The notes: a model not told the origin generated them from the letters alone. DNA of 57,546 bases from Sphingomonadaceae bacterium (GCA_947463325.1 CANHQT010000011.1:1-57546), one strand, 5' to 3'; counted from the stretch's first letter, positions 44,167 to 52,534 are shown. Numbers and translations: made by a program.

Positions 44167-45748
44167 CCGCGCCCTGCGCGATGAACTGTGGGCGCGCGTC
44201 GCATCCGCCGCGCTTGGCGGCCCTGAAAAGGCACGCGAACGCCACACGTCGCGCGGCAAGCTGCTCCCGCGTGAGCGTGTCGAACGGCTGCTTGATCCCG
44301 GTGCGCCCTTCCTCGAAATCGGCCAGCTCGCAGCCGACGGCGTCTATGGAGAGGATATCCCCGGCGCCGGCATGATCGCCGGCATCGGCCGCGTCTCTGG
44401 CCGGATGTGCATGATCGTCTGCAATGACGCGACGGTGAAGGGCGGCACTTACTATCCGCTCACTGTCAAAAAGCATCTGCGCGCACAGGAAATCGCGCTC
44501 GAAAACCATCTGCCCTGCATCTACCTCGTCGACAGCGGTGGCGCGAACCTCCCTCACCAGTCGGAAGTCTTCCCTGACCGCGACCATTTCGGCCGCATCT
44601 TCTTCAATCAGGCGACCATGTCGGCGCGGGGCATCCCCCAGATCGCCTGCGTGATGGGCAGCTGCACCGCGGGTGGCGCCTATGTGCCCGCCATGTCCGA
44701 CGAAACCGTCATCGTCCGCAATCAGGGCACCATCTTCCTCGCCGGCCCGCCTCTGGTGAAGGCCGCGACGGGGGAGGAAATCACCGCCGAGGATCTGGGC
44801 GGCGGAGATCTCCACGCCCGCAAATCCGGCGTTGTCGATCATCTCGCCGAAAATGACGAACATGCGCTGACCATCGTCCGCGATATCGTCAGCCATCTCA
44901 ATGCACCGCTAGCCCTGAGCCTGTCGAAGGGCAGCTCGCAGGGCGGCGGGGCGGGCTTTGACATGCTCAGCCCTAACGGTTTCAGGCAGTCCCGCGCCCC
45001 CAAATATCCCGCCGAAGAGCTTTACGGCATCATCCCCGATGATGTGCGTGCGCCCTATGACGTGAAGGAAGTGATCGCGCGGCTGGTCGACGCATCCGAA
45101 TTCCACGAGTTCAAGGCGCATTTCGGCGCCACGCTGGTCTGCGGCTTTGCGCATATCTGGGGCATGCCGGTCGCGATCCTCGCTAACAATGGCGTGCTGT
45201 TCAGCGAAAGCGCGCAAAAGGGTGCGCATTTCATCCAGCTCGCGCAGCAGCGCGGCGTGCCGCTGCTCTTCCTCCAGAACATCAGCGGCTTCATGGTCGG
45301 CGGCAAATATGAGGCTGAGGGCATCGCGAAACATGGCGCAAAGCTTGTCACCGCGGTCGCTACCGCGAGCGTGCCCAAGATCACCGTGCTGATCGGAGGC
45401 AGCTTCGGCGCGGGCAATTACGGCATGTGCGGGCGGGCCTACTCCCCACGCTTCCTCTTCACCTGGCCCAATGCGCGGATCAGCGTGATGGGCGGCGAAC
45501 AGGCCGCTAGCGTCCTCGCCACCGTCCACCGCGATGCGGAGAAATGGACACCGGAAGAGGCCGAAGCCTTCAAGGCCCCGATCCGCCAGAAATATGAGGA
45601 CGAAGGCAACCCCTATTACGCCACCGCCCGCCTGTGGGACGACGGCATCATCGACCCGGCACAGACGCGGGATGTGCTGGGGCTGGCTTTGGCGGCCACA
45701 GCCAACGCTCCGGTCGAGGAACGGGGTTTTGGGGTGTTTCGGATGTGA
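44096..45748 (+). CDS. mccB: Methylcrotonyl-CoA carboxylase carboxyltransferase (beta) subunit
   Basis: A 550-residue carboxyltransferase subunit that moves CO2 from biotin to 3-methylcrotonyl-CoA in leucine degradation. Matches to the family include [68 protein letters not shown], and [46 protein letters not shown] and [18 protein letters not shown] follow. At residues 272-280 the protein contains an inserted LALSLSKGS stretch encoded by a dispersed repeat, and the segment to about residue 298 is longer than in typical MccB. ATGAGC at 44096 has a GAGGATAGGC ribosome site. The next gene starts at the stop (GTGA). Confidence 0.95.
   Translation: MSAPVLGTAIDPANETVQSRAAHNRALRDELWARVASAALGGPEKARERHTSRGKLLPRERVERLLDPGAPFLEIGQLAADGVYGEDIPGAGMIAGIGRVSGRMCMIVCNDATVKGGTYYPLTVKKHLRAQEIALENHLPCIYLVDSGGANLPHQSEVFPDRDHFGRIFFNQATMSARGIPQIACVMGSCTAGGAYVPAMSDETVIVRNQGTIFLAGPPLVKAATGEEITAEDLGGGDLHARKSGVVDHLAENDEHALTIVRDIVSHLNAPLALSLSKGSSQGGGAGFDMLSPNGFRQSRAPKYPAEELYGIIPDDVRAPYDVKEVIARLVDASEFHEFKAHFGATLVCGFAHIWGMPVAILANNGVLFSESAQKGAHFIQLAQQRGVPLLFLQNISGFMVGGKYEAEGIAKHGAKLVTAVATASVPKITVLIGGSFGAGNYGMCGRAYSPRFLFTWPNARISVMGGEQAASVLATVHRDAEKWTPEEAEAFKAPIRQKYEDEGNPYYATARLWDDGIIDPAQTRDVLGLALAATANAPVEERGFGVFRM
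44912..44932. repeat. Dispersed SLSKG-encoding repeat inside mccB
   Basis: The 21-bp palindromic core runs GCCCTGAGCCTGTCGAAGGGC, with stem ends GCCCT and AGGGC (positions 44912-44932; the middle is not paired). In other genomes this repeat is found in many copies between and inside genes, giving an LSLSKG peptide when read in frame. Here it is in frame and the reading frame is intact, at a surface linker of MccB. Confidence 0.75.
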
Positions 45749-46308
45749 GCAACTCGCTCCAAAACATCCACCGGCTCTTGTCAGGAGCGCCTTATTTGGG
45801 CGTTGCTATCGGTGCAGTATTTGCGACTTCATTCCCCGAGGAAACGGTAAGACTTTTTTGGAGAGCAAACGACGCGTTGGGCGTTCCGTGGGTTAGATAT
45901 GTCTGTCTTGGAGCTGCTTTTTTCTATTTTCTCGCTTGGTGGATGACATCTGTACCGTTGCCAACAGCGAGAAAGAAGAATCAAAAGTACCTTAGGCGTT
46001 CCCAGCAAAGGCTAAAGGATCTGCAGCAACAGCTTATTGAATCTGAATCGCAGGAGGATTTTGAAGCCCATCTACCAAGTCTTCAAATCATAATTGATGA
46101 AATAGAAGAATGGTTAAAGAAAAATATGAGTGAAGAGGCCGTTTTTAGGTTCAATAACCCTGAAAAACTAGTGTGGCGTTTCAGTTATAAAGGTCAAGGG
46201 TTTAGCGATCCGAATTTCTATAATCATAGGCAAGGAATCCTATATCTTAATGCCGATCGTATCGCGGAGCTAGAAAACCTTGTGAGATGTGACGGGTGGG
46301 ACGAATGA
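45745..46308 (+). CDS. AT-rich hypothetical membrane/coiled-coil protein, probably acquired
   Basis: A 187-residue protein of no family I recognise. It has two hydrophobic helices (about residues 15-30 and 49-67) and a long charged coiled-coil stretch (residues 75-130, rich in Lys, Glu and Gln). A C-terminal part [24 protein letters not shown] follows. The start is taken as the GTG overlapping the mccB stop (GTGA); the frame extends further upstream inside mccB but without coding character. Base composition is far more AT-rich than its neighbours, with codons such as AAA, ATA and TTT. The stop overlaps the mccA relic ATG (ATGA). Horizontal acquisition is likely. Confidence 0.7.
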   Translation: MSNSLQNIHRLLSGAPYLGVAIGAVFATSFPEETVRLFWRANDALGVPWVRYVCLGAAFFYFLAWWMTSVPLPTARKKNQKYLRRSQQRLKDLQQQLIESESQEDFEAHLPSLQIIIDEIEEWLKKNMSEEAVFRFNNPEKLVWRFSYKGQGFSDPNFYNHRQGILYLNADRIAELENLVRCDGWDE

Positions 46309-46379
46309 CCAACCGCCCCCTCATCACCAACCGCGGCGAAATCGCCTGCCGGATCAACCATATTGCACCCATGCCTTAG
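46305..46379 (+). pseudogene. 24-codon relic of an mccA 5' end
   Basis: The first codons here read M-T-N-R-P then LITNRGEIACRIN and end at a TAG after 24 codons. The intact mccA at 48207 begins with LLIANRGEIACRII at the same distance from its start. At DNA level the shared block is similar but not identical, with several third-position differences. The relic therefore seems to derive from another mccA allele rather than a recent duplication. The ATG overlaps the stop of the AT-rich gene (ATGA). It appears to be the left half of a biotin carboxylase gene cut off when the acyltransferase gene and the present mccA were placed here. Confidence 0.8.
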
Positions 46380-46398
46380 CCTAAGGGACCGGTCCGGC

Positions 46399-48210
46399 AT
46401 GACATTCCGCAACGACATCCAGATCCTGCGCGCCATCGCGGTCATTTTCGTGGTGCTTTATCACCTCGAACTACCGGGCTTTGGCAACGGGCTGCTCGGC
46501 GTTGACATGTTTTTCGCGATCAGCGGCTATCTGATGTACCGCATCTATAATTTTGATCAGGGTGCGAGCGGCTTTTATGCGCGGCGGGTGCGGCGCTTGC
46601 TGCCAGCCTATACGGCGACAGTCCTGTGCACGCTCGCGGCCTGCTTTCTGATCGTCCAGCCTTCGGATTTCGGCCAGGTCGCTGAACAATCGCTCTACGC
46701 AGGGCTGTTCGCCTCGAACATCGGTTTCTGGTCGCAGAATACCTATTTCAGCACCGTGGATTTCAAACCGCTGCTGCACCTGTGGTCGCTGGCGGTGGAA
46801 CTGCAATTCTATCTGTTCGTGCCGCTGATCATGCTGCTCGACCGGTGGAACAAATATATCCTCCCGCTGCTGGTCGCGGGGTCGCTGGCGCTATGCCTCT
46901 TCCTGTTGCTGATCAGCCCCAATGCCTCCTTTTTCATGATGCCGGCGCGGTTGTGGCAATTCGGGCTGGGTATGCTGGTTGCCCGCGCCAGCATCCATTC
47001 GGCCGGTAATCCGTGGATAGGGCTTGCCGCCCTGATCGCTTTGCTTGCGATGCTGTTTTTCCCGACCATCGGCTATCATGCCGATCTGATCCACGGGCAC
47101 CCGGGCCTCGGGGCGATACTGGCAACATTGGCGACGGCGCTGTGCCTCTATCACGGCCTGTCCGAAGCTTGGCTTTCCAATGTCGTCGGGCGCGCCATGC
47201 GCTATCTCGGGGACATTTCCTACTCCATCTATCTGGTTCATTTCCCGGTTATCGTGCTGGTCAATTATCGCCCCTTTGGCGGGACGATATTGGGCGCATC
47301 GGGATGGGCGGGGTATGCGCTTATCTTCGGCCTGATCGCCGTCCTCGCTTGGGCCTGTCACCAGATTTTTGAAAAGCGGGCAGGGCAGTGGTTCACCCTT
47401 CCTGCAACGGCTGCCGCCGGCGCCGCGCTCGTCATGGCAGGGCTATGGACCCCGGCAGCGCAGGCGCGTCAATTTGACGGCACAACCAACCGCATATCCG
47501 CCGCCTATTCCGACCGTGCGGCCTATCGCTGCGGCACCAAGTTCCGGCTGCAACATTTCCGCGAAGAATTCTGCGCCTTCGGATCGGCTGATGCCGATCG
47601 TGGCCCAGTCATGCTGATCGGTGACAGCCATTCGGATGCGATCAAATTCAGCTTCATTGCCGAGGCCCGCCGCGCTGGCCACAATGTGCTGTTCCCGGTC
47701 AGGAATGATGCCCTTGTCTCGGCGGCGCTGGACGAACAATGGCTGTTGGATGCAGTGCAGAAATACCGGGTGCGCCATGTTTTCCTGCACTTCAGTTTGG
47801 CCAATACCAAGATCGAGACGATAGAAAGGGCGCAGGCTCTGCTGTGGCAACATGGCATTGCAACGACCGTCATCATGCCTGTGCCGACGCGTGAGGCGCT
47901 GATCCCGCAGATCCTGCTAGAGGCCCATGAACGCGGCGTGCCCGCCCCGTTGCAGTCCACGGCCAGCTATGAACAGGCCATTCGCCCGGTTGCCGCAGAA
48001 CTGCGGCGGCCGCGTCCGGGATATGCGGTTATTGAGCCCGCTTCGGTCCTTTGCACGGACTATTGCCAGATCCGTTCACCCGGCGGCGCGCTCTATTATT
48101 TCGACAAACATCACCTGACGCTCACCGGGGCGCGGCAATTGGCACCTTTGTTCCGGGCGGCTATGGATATGCCAAAGCCCTCCAATCCCGAGGCTACCCC
48201 GCGACCATGA
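46399..48210 (+). CDS. OafA-type acyltransferase with C-terminal SGNH domain
   Basis: A 603-residue membrane protein. The N-terminal Acyltransferase_3 domain (residues 1-345, about ten helices) starts RNDIQILRAIAVIFVVLYHLELPGF with the catalytic-type His, and has GVDMFFAISGYLMYRI. The C-terminal periplasmic SGNH hydrolase-like domain has the GDSH motif (VMLIGDSHSDAIKF near residue 408) and the D-x-x-H motif in YYFDKHHLTLTGARQL. Such proteins O-acetylate surface polysaccharide or LPS. It is an odd member of a leucine-catabolic operon. The stop overlaps the mccA start (ATGA). The ATG at 46399 lacks a strong ribosome site. Confidence 0.92.
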   Translation: MTFRNDIQILRAIAVIFVVLYHLELPGFGNGLLGVDMFFAISGYLMYRIYNFDQGASGFYARRVRRLLPAYTATVLCTLAACFLIVQPSDFGQVAEQSLYAGLFASNIGFWSQNTYFSTVDFKPLLHLWSLAVELQFYLFVPLIMLLDRWNKYILPLLVAGSLALCLFLLLISPNASFFMMPARLWQFGLGMLVARASIHSAGNPWIGLAALIALLAMLFFPTIGYHADLIHGHPGLGAILATLATALCLYHGLSEAWLSNVVGRAMRYLGDISYSIYLVHFPVIVLVNYRPFGGTILGASGWAGYALIFGLIAVLAWACHQIFEKRAGQWFTLPATAAAGAALVMAGLWTPAAQARQFDGTTNRISAAYSDRAAYRCGTKFRLQHFREEFCAFGSADADRGPVMLIGDSHSDAIKFSFIAEARRAGHNVLFPVRNDALVSAALDEQWLLDAVQKYRVRHVFLHFSLANTKIETIERAQALLWQHGIATTVIMPVPTREALIPQILLEAHERGVPAPLQSTASYEQAIRPVAAELRRPRPGYAVIEPASVLCTDYCQIRSPGGALYYFDKHHLTLTGARQLAPLFRAAMDMPKPSNPEATPRP

Positions 48211-50144
48211 TCCAATCCCTCCTCATCGCCAACCGCGGCGAGATTGCTTGCCGCATCATCCGCACCGCGCGCCGCATGGGTATCCGTACCATCGCGGTCT
48301 ATTCGGATGCGGACGCAAACGCCCTGCACGTCCGCTCGGCGGATGGGGCGGTCCACATCGGCCCCAGCCCGGCGCGCGAAAGCTATCTGGTGGGGGAAAA
48401 GATCATCGCCGCCGCCAAGGCGACCGGCGCACAGGCGATCCACCCCGGCTACGGCTTCCTGTCCGAGAATGCCGAGTTTGCTCAAGCCGTAATCGACGCC
48501 GGCCTAATCTGGGTCGGCCCCATTCCGGCCAGCATCACCGCCATGGGGCTGAAGGATGCGGCAAAGAAACTGATGGCCGCCGCCGGCGTCCCCGTCACCC
48601 CCGGCTATATGGGTGAGGATCAGGACCCCGCCTTCCTTGGCCGCCAAGCCGCCGAAATCGGCTATCCCGTCCTCATAAAGGCGGTTGCGGGCGGCGGCGG
48701 AAAGGGGATGCGGCTGGTTGAAAGCGCCGATGGCTTCGCCGATGCGCTCGCCTCCTGCCAGCGCGAGGCGGCAGCCTCCTTCGGCAACGCCCACGTCCTT
48801 ATCGAGAAATACATCCAGCGCCCGCGCCATATCGAAGTGCAGGTGTTCGGGGACAGTCACGGCAACATCGTCCATTTGTTCGAACGCGATTGCAGCCTCC
48901 AGCGCCGCCATCAGAAGGTGATCGAGGAAGCCCCCGCACCCGGCATGGATGCCGCCACCCGAGAACAGCTCTGTGCGGCTGCCGTCCGCGCGGCGAAAGC
49001 AGTCGATTATGTCGGCGCCGGCACCATCGAATTCATTGCCGACGCGAGCGAAGGCCTCCGCGCCGACCGCATCTGGTTCATGGAAATGAACACCCGGCTT
49101 CAGGTCGAACATCCGGTGACCGAGGAGATTACCGGCGTCGATCTGGTCGAATGGCAACTCCGTGTCGCCAGCGGCGAACCCCTCCCGCTCCGGCAGGAGG
49201 AGCTCAGCATCAACGGCTGGGCAATGGAAGCACGCCTCTATGCGGAGGATCCGGCCAAGGGCTTTCTGCCCAGCATCGGTCGGCTCGACATTCTGAACAT
49301 CGAGAAGAAGGCCGTCCGCACCGATGCCGGGGTGCAACAGGGTGACTCGGTCACGCCTTACTACGACCCGATGATCGCCAAGCTCATCGCCCACGGGGCG
49401 GACCGCGACACCGCCATTCGTGACCTCGGGGATGCGCTCGCTGGCGCCGAAGTCTGGCCGGTTCGCACCAATGCTGGCTTCATGCTGCGTTGCCTCAATC
49501 ATTCGTCCTTCAAGGCTGGCGATGTCTCGACCGGCTTCATCGCTGCAAATGAGGACGGTCTGCTCCAGCCCGGCGAGGCGCTGCAAACCGAACTGCGCGA
49601 TGATGCTGCCGTAGGTCTGATTGCCGAACAGTTTAGTTGGATCGGCGGGCATTACGGCACGATCCGCCGCTTTGTGGATGGCGAGTTTCATGGGTCCCCG
49701 GTGCACATCATGCTTGGTTTCCGGCTCAATCGCGTACCTGTTGAGGAAGTCACCCTCGTCATCGATGGTGTTGCCGAACGTCGCGCTTTGCCGCACCGTT
49801 ATGCGGACCGCTTCATCTCGGTCGAACCGGTGGCAGGTGGCCTGGCGGTGTTCAATGATGGCGAGGCGATGCTGGTCACCACCCGTATCGACGGCTCCGG
49901 CCACCACTCCGCGCATGATGGCGACATCCTCTCCCCCATGCCGGGCAAGATCATCGCGGTCGATGTCGCGGCAGGGCAGGCGGTGACCAAGGGTCAGAAA
50001 CTGCTCACGCTCGAAGCGATGAAGATGGAACATAGCCTCACCGCGCCGTTTGACGGGACAGTCGCGGAACTCAACGCCACCCCCGGCGCGCAAGTGCAGG
50101 TCGAAGCCCTCCTCGCACGCATCGAACCCGCCGACGCCGGCTGA
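48207..50144 (+). CDS. mccA: Methylcrotonyl-CoA carboxylase biotin-containing (alpha) subunit
   Basis: A 645-residue subunit. The biotin carboxylase domain (residues 1-445) shows LLIANRGEIACRIIRTARRMG, the ATP-grasp loop AVAGGGGKGMRLVE, YIQRPRHIEVQVFGDSHGN, and EMNTRLQVEHPVTEEITG. A middle linker domain and the C-terminal biotinyl domain follow, with EAMKMEH carrying biotin on Lys606. It carboxylates biotin with ATP and bicarbonate and works with MccB at 44096. The start ATG overlaps the acyltransferase stop. No methylglutaconyl-CoA hydratase or HMG-CoA lyase gene follows in this window. A stem-loop lies 9 bp after the stop. Confidence 0.95.
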   Translation: MIQSLLIANRGEIACRIIRTARRMGIRTIAVYSDADANALHVRSADGAVHIGPSPARESYLVGEKIIAAAKATGAQAIHPGYGFLSENAEFAQAVIDAGLIWVGPIPASITAMGLKDAAKKLMAAAGVPVTPGYMGEDQDPAFLGRQAAEIGYPVLIKAVAGGGGKGMRLVESADGFADALASCQREAAASFGNAHVLIEKYIQRPRHIEVQVFGDSHGNIVHLFERDCSLQRRHQKVIEEAPAPGMDAATREQLCAAAVRAAKAVDYVGAGTIEFIADASEGLRADRIWFMEMNTRLQVEHPVTEEITGVDLVEWQLRVASGEPLPLRQEELSINGWAMEARLYAEDPAKGFLPSIGRLDILNIEKKAVRTDAGVQQGDSVTPYYDPMIAKLIAHGADRDTAIRDLGDALAGAEVWPVRTNAGFMLRCLNHSSFKAGDVSTGFIAANEDGLLQPGEALQTELRDDAAVGLIAEQFSWIGGHYGTIRRFVDGEFHGSPVHIMLGFRLNRVPVEEVTLVIDGVAERRALPHRYADRFISVEPVAGGLAVFNDGEAMLVTTRIDGSGHHSAHDGDILSPMPGKIIAVDVAAGQAVTKGQKLLTLEAMKMEHSLTAPFDGTVAELNATPGAQVQVEALLARIEPADAG

Positions 50145-50152
50145 TCACTTGC

Positions 50153-50176
50153 GTGCTCCGGCGCAGGTCGGAGCAC
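50153..50176 (+). terminator. Stem-loop after mccA
   Basis: An 8-bp perfect stem (GTGCTCCG with CGGAGCAC) encloses an 8-nt loop, 9 bp beyond the mccA stop. No T-run follows. Its placement before a new strong promoter supports a role in ending the mcc transcript. Confidence 0.55.
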
Positions 50177-50190
50177 ATCATCCCCTGATC

Positions 50191-50219
50191 TTGACAAAAA
50201 GAACCAAATAGGTTATACA
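50191..50219 (+). promoter_or_regulatory. Consensus sigma-70 promoter driving a structured RNA
   Basis: TTGACA and TATACA are separated by exactly 17 bp of A-rich sequence, the best promoter match I see in the window. The predicted start point is near 50226, two bases before the first base of a 12-bp hairpin. The strength and the lack of a following open reading frame with a ribosome site suggest a stable-RNA promoter. Confidence 0.75.
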
Positions 50220-50225
50220 TCACCC

Positions 50226-50530
50226 CTCATTCCATCCACAGGCGCGAGCATGGTGGGTGGAATGGCGCCGCCGGAGCTCGTGCAACCCGCAGCCGCCGGT
50301 GAGCGGCCGGTGCGGTGCTGTTCGGCCATGGCCAGGGCGGCGGCTCGCGCCAGACGTGCGGATACGGGGCGAAGGGGACGTACTTCCCTGATGTGCCGCG
50401 TCCTGCCCGTCGCCCTTTGGGGCCGGTGGAGGAACAAGACTACCCGGGATGCGCGTTCGAAAGCGCACCTGGGAGGAGGACCGGCAAAAATGCGAAGGGG
50501 GGCTGGCGGCCGGAATGCGTTCCGGCAGGG
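50226..50530 (+). ncRNA. Candidate structured non-coding RNA of unassigned class
   Basis: Starting at the predicted transcription start, the sequence folds into consecutive helices. H1 is 12 bp, 50228-50239 with 50253-50264. Its 13-nt loop carries GGCGCGAGC (50241-50249), which is the exact complement of GCTCGCGCC at 50343-50351, a 9-bp pseudoknot. P2 is 50267-50272 with 50336-50341. H3 is a bulged hairpin, 50366-50416. P4 is GCCGGT/ACCGGC, 50422-50427 with 50480-50485, enclosing H4 (50443-50473, loop GTTCGAAA). H5 is a 7-bp stem with TGCG loop, 50509-50526. I see no RNase P, tmRNA, SRP or 6S signature. A long 5' leader for the next gene is an alternative. Confidence 0.6.
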
Positions 50531-50829
50531 GCGATGCCTTTGACCGTGAACCCCGCTCATCCCTCGTGATGATCGGCGGCGGCAATGTTGCCCGAGACCG
50601 CAAGCACAGGCCGGGACCAGCACCATCCCGACCGACCGGAGCAAAGCTATCCGCTGCCCTAAGCCATTGGGAAACCAGTGGTCGGCGGCACCCCACCGGC
50701 CGCACCCATGTGCCCGGACCAACGCACCACCCCATCCCCCGGCGTGCCTCGCACGGCCGGGATAGAGGTGCTTGACTCGCTCTCCCGTTGATCCATCCTC
50801 GGCGCCTTCGCAAGGGGAGCCCGCCCGCC
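50531..50829 (+). other. Gene-free stretch between the structured RNA and the dioxygenase gene
   Basis: No convincing gene or ribosome site is present. One forward frame here contains a segment VARDRKHRP (from about 50587) that loosely recalls the N-terminus of IscB-type proteins, where a D-R-K/R-x-R/K-P stretch precedes PLMP. The frame has no further resemblance and ends at 50775. A TTGACT at 50772 could be a -35 box for the downstream gene, but no good -10 follows. The rest is unassigned GC-rich sequence. Confidence 0.4.
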
Positions 50830-51735
50830 ATGACTACACCCACGCCTCAGCTTGCCCACCTGCCGCCAACCTGCACCGCCGCCGATGTCGCCGCCGCGCT
50901 GCGCCGTGACGGGGCGGTGATCATTGACGATGCCATGGCACCCGATCAGCTCGCCCGGCTGAAGGCGGAGATCATGCCCTATGTCGAAGCGACGCCGACC
51001 GGCATGGATGATTTCACCGGCCGCCGCACGACGCGCACCGGCGCGCTCGTCGCCCGTTCTGCCGCCTGCCGTGACCTTGTGATGCACCCGGTGCTGACCG
51101 GGGCGTGCGAGGATTTTTTGCTGCCCTTTGCTGATACCTATCAGCTTCACCTCACCCAGCTCATCCGCATCATGGACGGGCAGGGCAAACAGCCGCTGCA
51201 CCGTGACCGGCTGGCCTGGGGCGGCTTTCTGCGCGACGACATCGAACCGCAGCTCAACACCATCTGGGCCGTGACCGACTTTACAGAGGCCAATGGCGCG
51301 ACCCAGGTCGTCCCCGGATCGCACCTGTGGGAAGGATCGCGCAAGGCGGAGCCGCATGAGGTCGGCTATGCTGAAATGAAGGCGGGCTCGGTGCTCGTCT
51401 ATTCCGGGTCGGTGATCCACGCTGGCGGTGCCAACCGCTCGGGCGCGGACCGCATGGGCCTCAACATCACATATTGCCTCGGCTGGCTGCGGCAGGAGGA
51501 GAATCAATATCTCTCCTGCCCGCCGGAAATAGCGCGGGATTTCGCGCCGGAACTGCAGCGCCTGCTCGGCTATGCGATGGGCAGCTACGCGCTCGGCTAT
51601 TTCACCCCGCCGCTACCCCCCGGCGACGGGCCGGAAATCATCCCGCCCGACTGGCTCTTCTCCGGCGAACGGCAGAGCTGGGGCGACAACCTCTATGAAA
51701 AGGTATCGGCCCGCGCCGGCGAAGGCGCGCGCTGA
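50830..51735 (+). CDS. Phytanoyl-CoA dioxygenase (PhyH) family protein
   Basis: A 301-residue Fe(II)/2-oxoglutarate-dependent dioxygenase. The iron-binding facial triad is represented by His-x-Asp in PLHRDRLAWG near residue 122 and the distal His in YSGSVIHAGGANRS near residue 200. The 2-oxoglutarate Arg follows in that segment (GANRSGADRMGLNITY). NGATQVVPGSHLWE is a typical PhyH block. It would hydroxylate a small metabolite or acyl chain; the substrate is unknown. The ATG at 50830 has an AAGGGGAG ribosome site. ubiG follows after 44 bp on the same strand. Confidence 0.88.
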   Translation: MTTPTPQLAHLPPTCTAADVAAALRRDGAVIIDDAMAPDQLARLKAEIMPYVEATPTGMDDFTGRRTTRTGALVARSAACRDLVMHPVLTGACEDFLLPFADTYQLHLTQLIRIMDGQGKQPLHRDRLAWGGFLRDDIEPQLNTIWAVTDFTEANGATQVVPGSHLWEGSRKAEPHEVGYAEMKAGSVLVYSGSVIHAGGANRSGADRMGLNITYCLGWLRQEENQYLSCPPEIARDFAPELQRLLGYAMGSYALGYFTPPLPPGDGPEIIPPDWLFSGERQSWGDNLYEKVSARAGEGAR

Positions 51736-51779
51736 ACCGGCGGTTGAAAGGGCAGGCCCCGCGTGCCACATCGCTTGCC

Positions 51780-52517
51780 ATGACCGCACCCAGCATCAAC
51801 CCTGCCGAAGCCGCGCATTTCAATGCGCTCGCCGCCGATTGGTGGAACCCTGAAGGCAGCTCGGCGATGCTGCATCGCCTCAACCCGGCGCGGCTCGCTT
51901 ATATTCGCGCCGCGATTGACCGGCATTGGGGCGGCGATGGCAAGACGCTGCGTCCACTTGCGGGCAAGCGCGCGATCGATGTCGGCTGCGGTGCCGGCCT
52001 GCTCGCGGAACCCCTCGCCCGGCTCGGCGCTGAGGTGACCGGCGTGGATGCCGCGCAGGAAAATGTGGCCGTCGCCAGCGCCCATGCTGCCGCCTCGGGC
52101 CTCGCCATCCGCTACGAACATGGCGACATCGCCGATCCCGCCTTTGCCGGGCCGCTGGGGACATTCGATCTCGTCACCTCGATGGAGGTGATCGAACATG
52201 TCGTCGATCCTTCGACCTTCCTTGATGCCCTCGCGGCGCGGCTGGCCGATGGCGGCCTGATGATCCTGTCGACCCCCAATCGCACGGCGGCCAGCCGCCT
52301 GCTGCTGGTGGAGGCGGCGGAGGCCGTCGGCGCGATCCCCAAGGGCACGCATGACTGGGATAAGTTCCTGACCCCGGATGAGCTGGAAACTTTGGCGACC
52401 GCATCGGGCCTTGTTGTCAGTGACATGACCGGGATCGGCCCGGACATGAAGACGCGCGGTTTCCGCACCGGTGGCAGCACCGCGCTCAACTATATCGCTG
52501 TCCTGCGCCGCGCCTGA
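51780..52517 (+). CDS. ubiG: Ubiquinone biosynthesis O-methyltransferase UbiG
   Basis: A 245-residue SAM-dependent methyltransferase matching UbiG, which does both O-methylations in ubiquinone synthesis. Features are the N-terminal EAAHFNALAADWWNPEGSS and HRLNPARLAYIRAAI, SAM motif I AIDVGCGAGLLAEPLARLGAEVTGVD, FDLVTSMEVIEHV, and LSTPNRTAASRLLLVEAAE. KGTHDWDKFLTPDEL and the C-terminal ALNYIAVLRR follow. The ATG at 51780 matches family length; a start 36 bp upstream is possible but unlikely. It is convergent with the glutathione transferase gene. Confidence 0.95.
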   Translation: MTAPSINPAEAAHFNALAADWWNPEGSSAMLHRLNPARLAYIRAAIDRHWGGDGKTLRPLAGKRAIDVGCGAGLLAEPLARLGAEVTGVDAAQENVAVASAHAAASGLAIRYEHGDIADPAFAGPLGTFDLVTSMEVIEHVVDPSTFLDALAARLADGGLMILSTPNRTAASRLLLVEAAEAVGAIPKGTHDWDKFLTPDELETLATASGLVVSDMTGIGPDMKTRGFRTGGSTALNYIAVLRRA

Positions 52518-52534
52518 TCAGGCAGGCGGGGATC

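Noticed and set aside
50226-50530. Assignment of the structured RNA as RNase P RNA or tmRNA
   Set aside because: The GAGGAAAGTC-type core of RNase P and the tag reading frame and T-arm of tmRNA are not found; the GTTCGAAA loop at 50455-50462 has eight bases and no tRNA-like context.
50220-50843. Minus-strand open frame of about 207 codons across the structured RNA region
   Set aside because: Composition is Arg/Pro/Ser-rich without motifs, there is no ribosome site, and the helices and promoter on the plus strand explain the region better.
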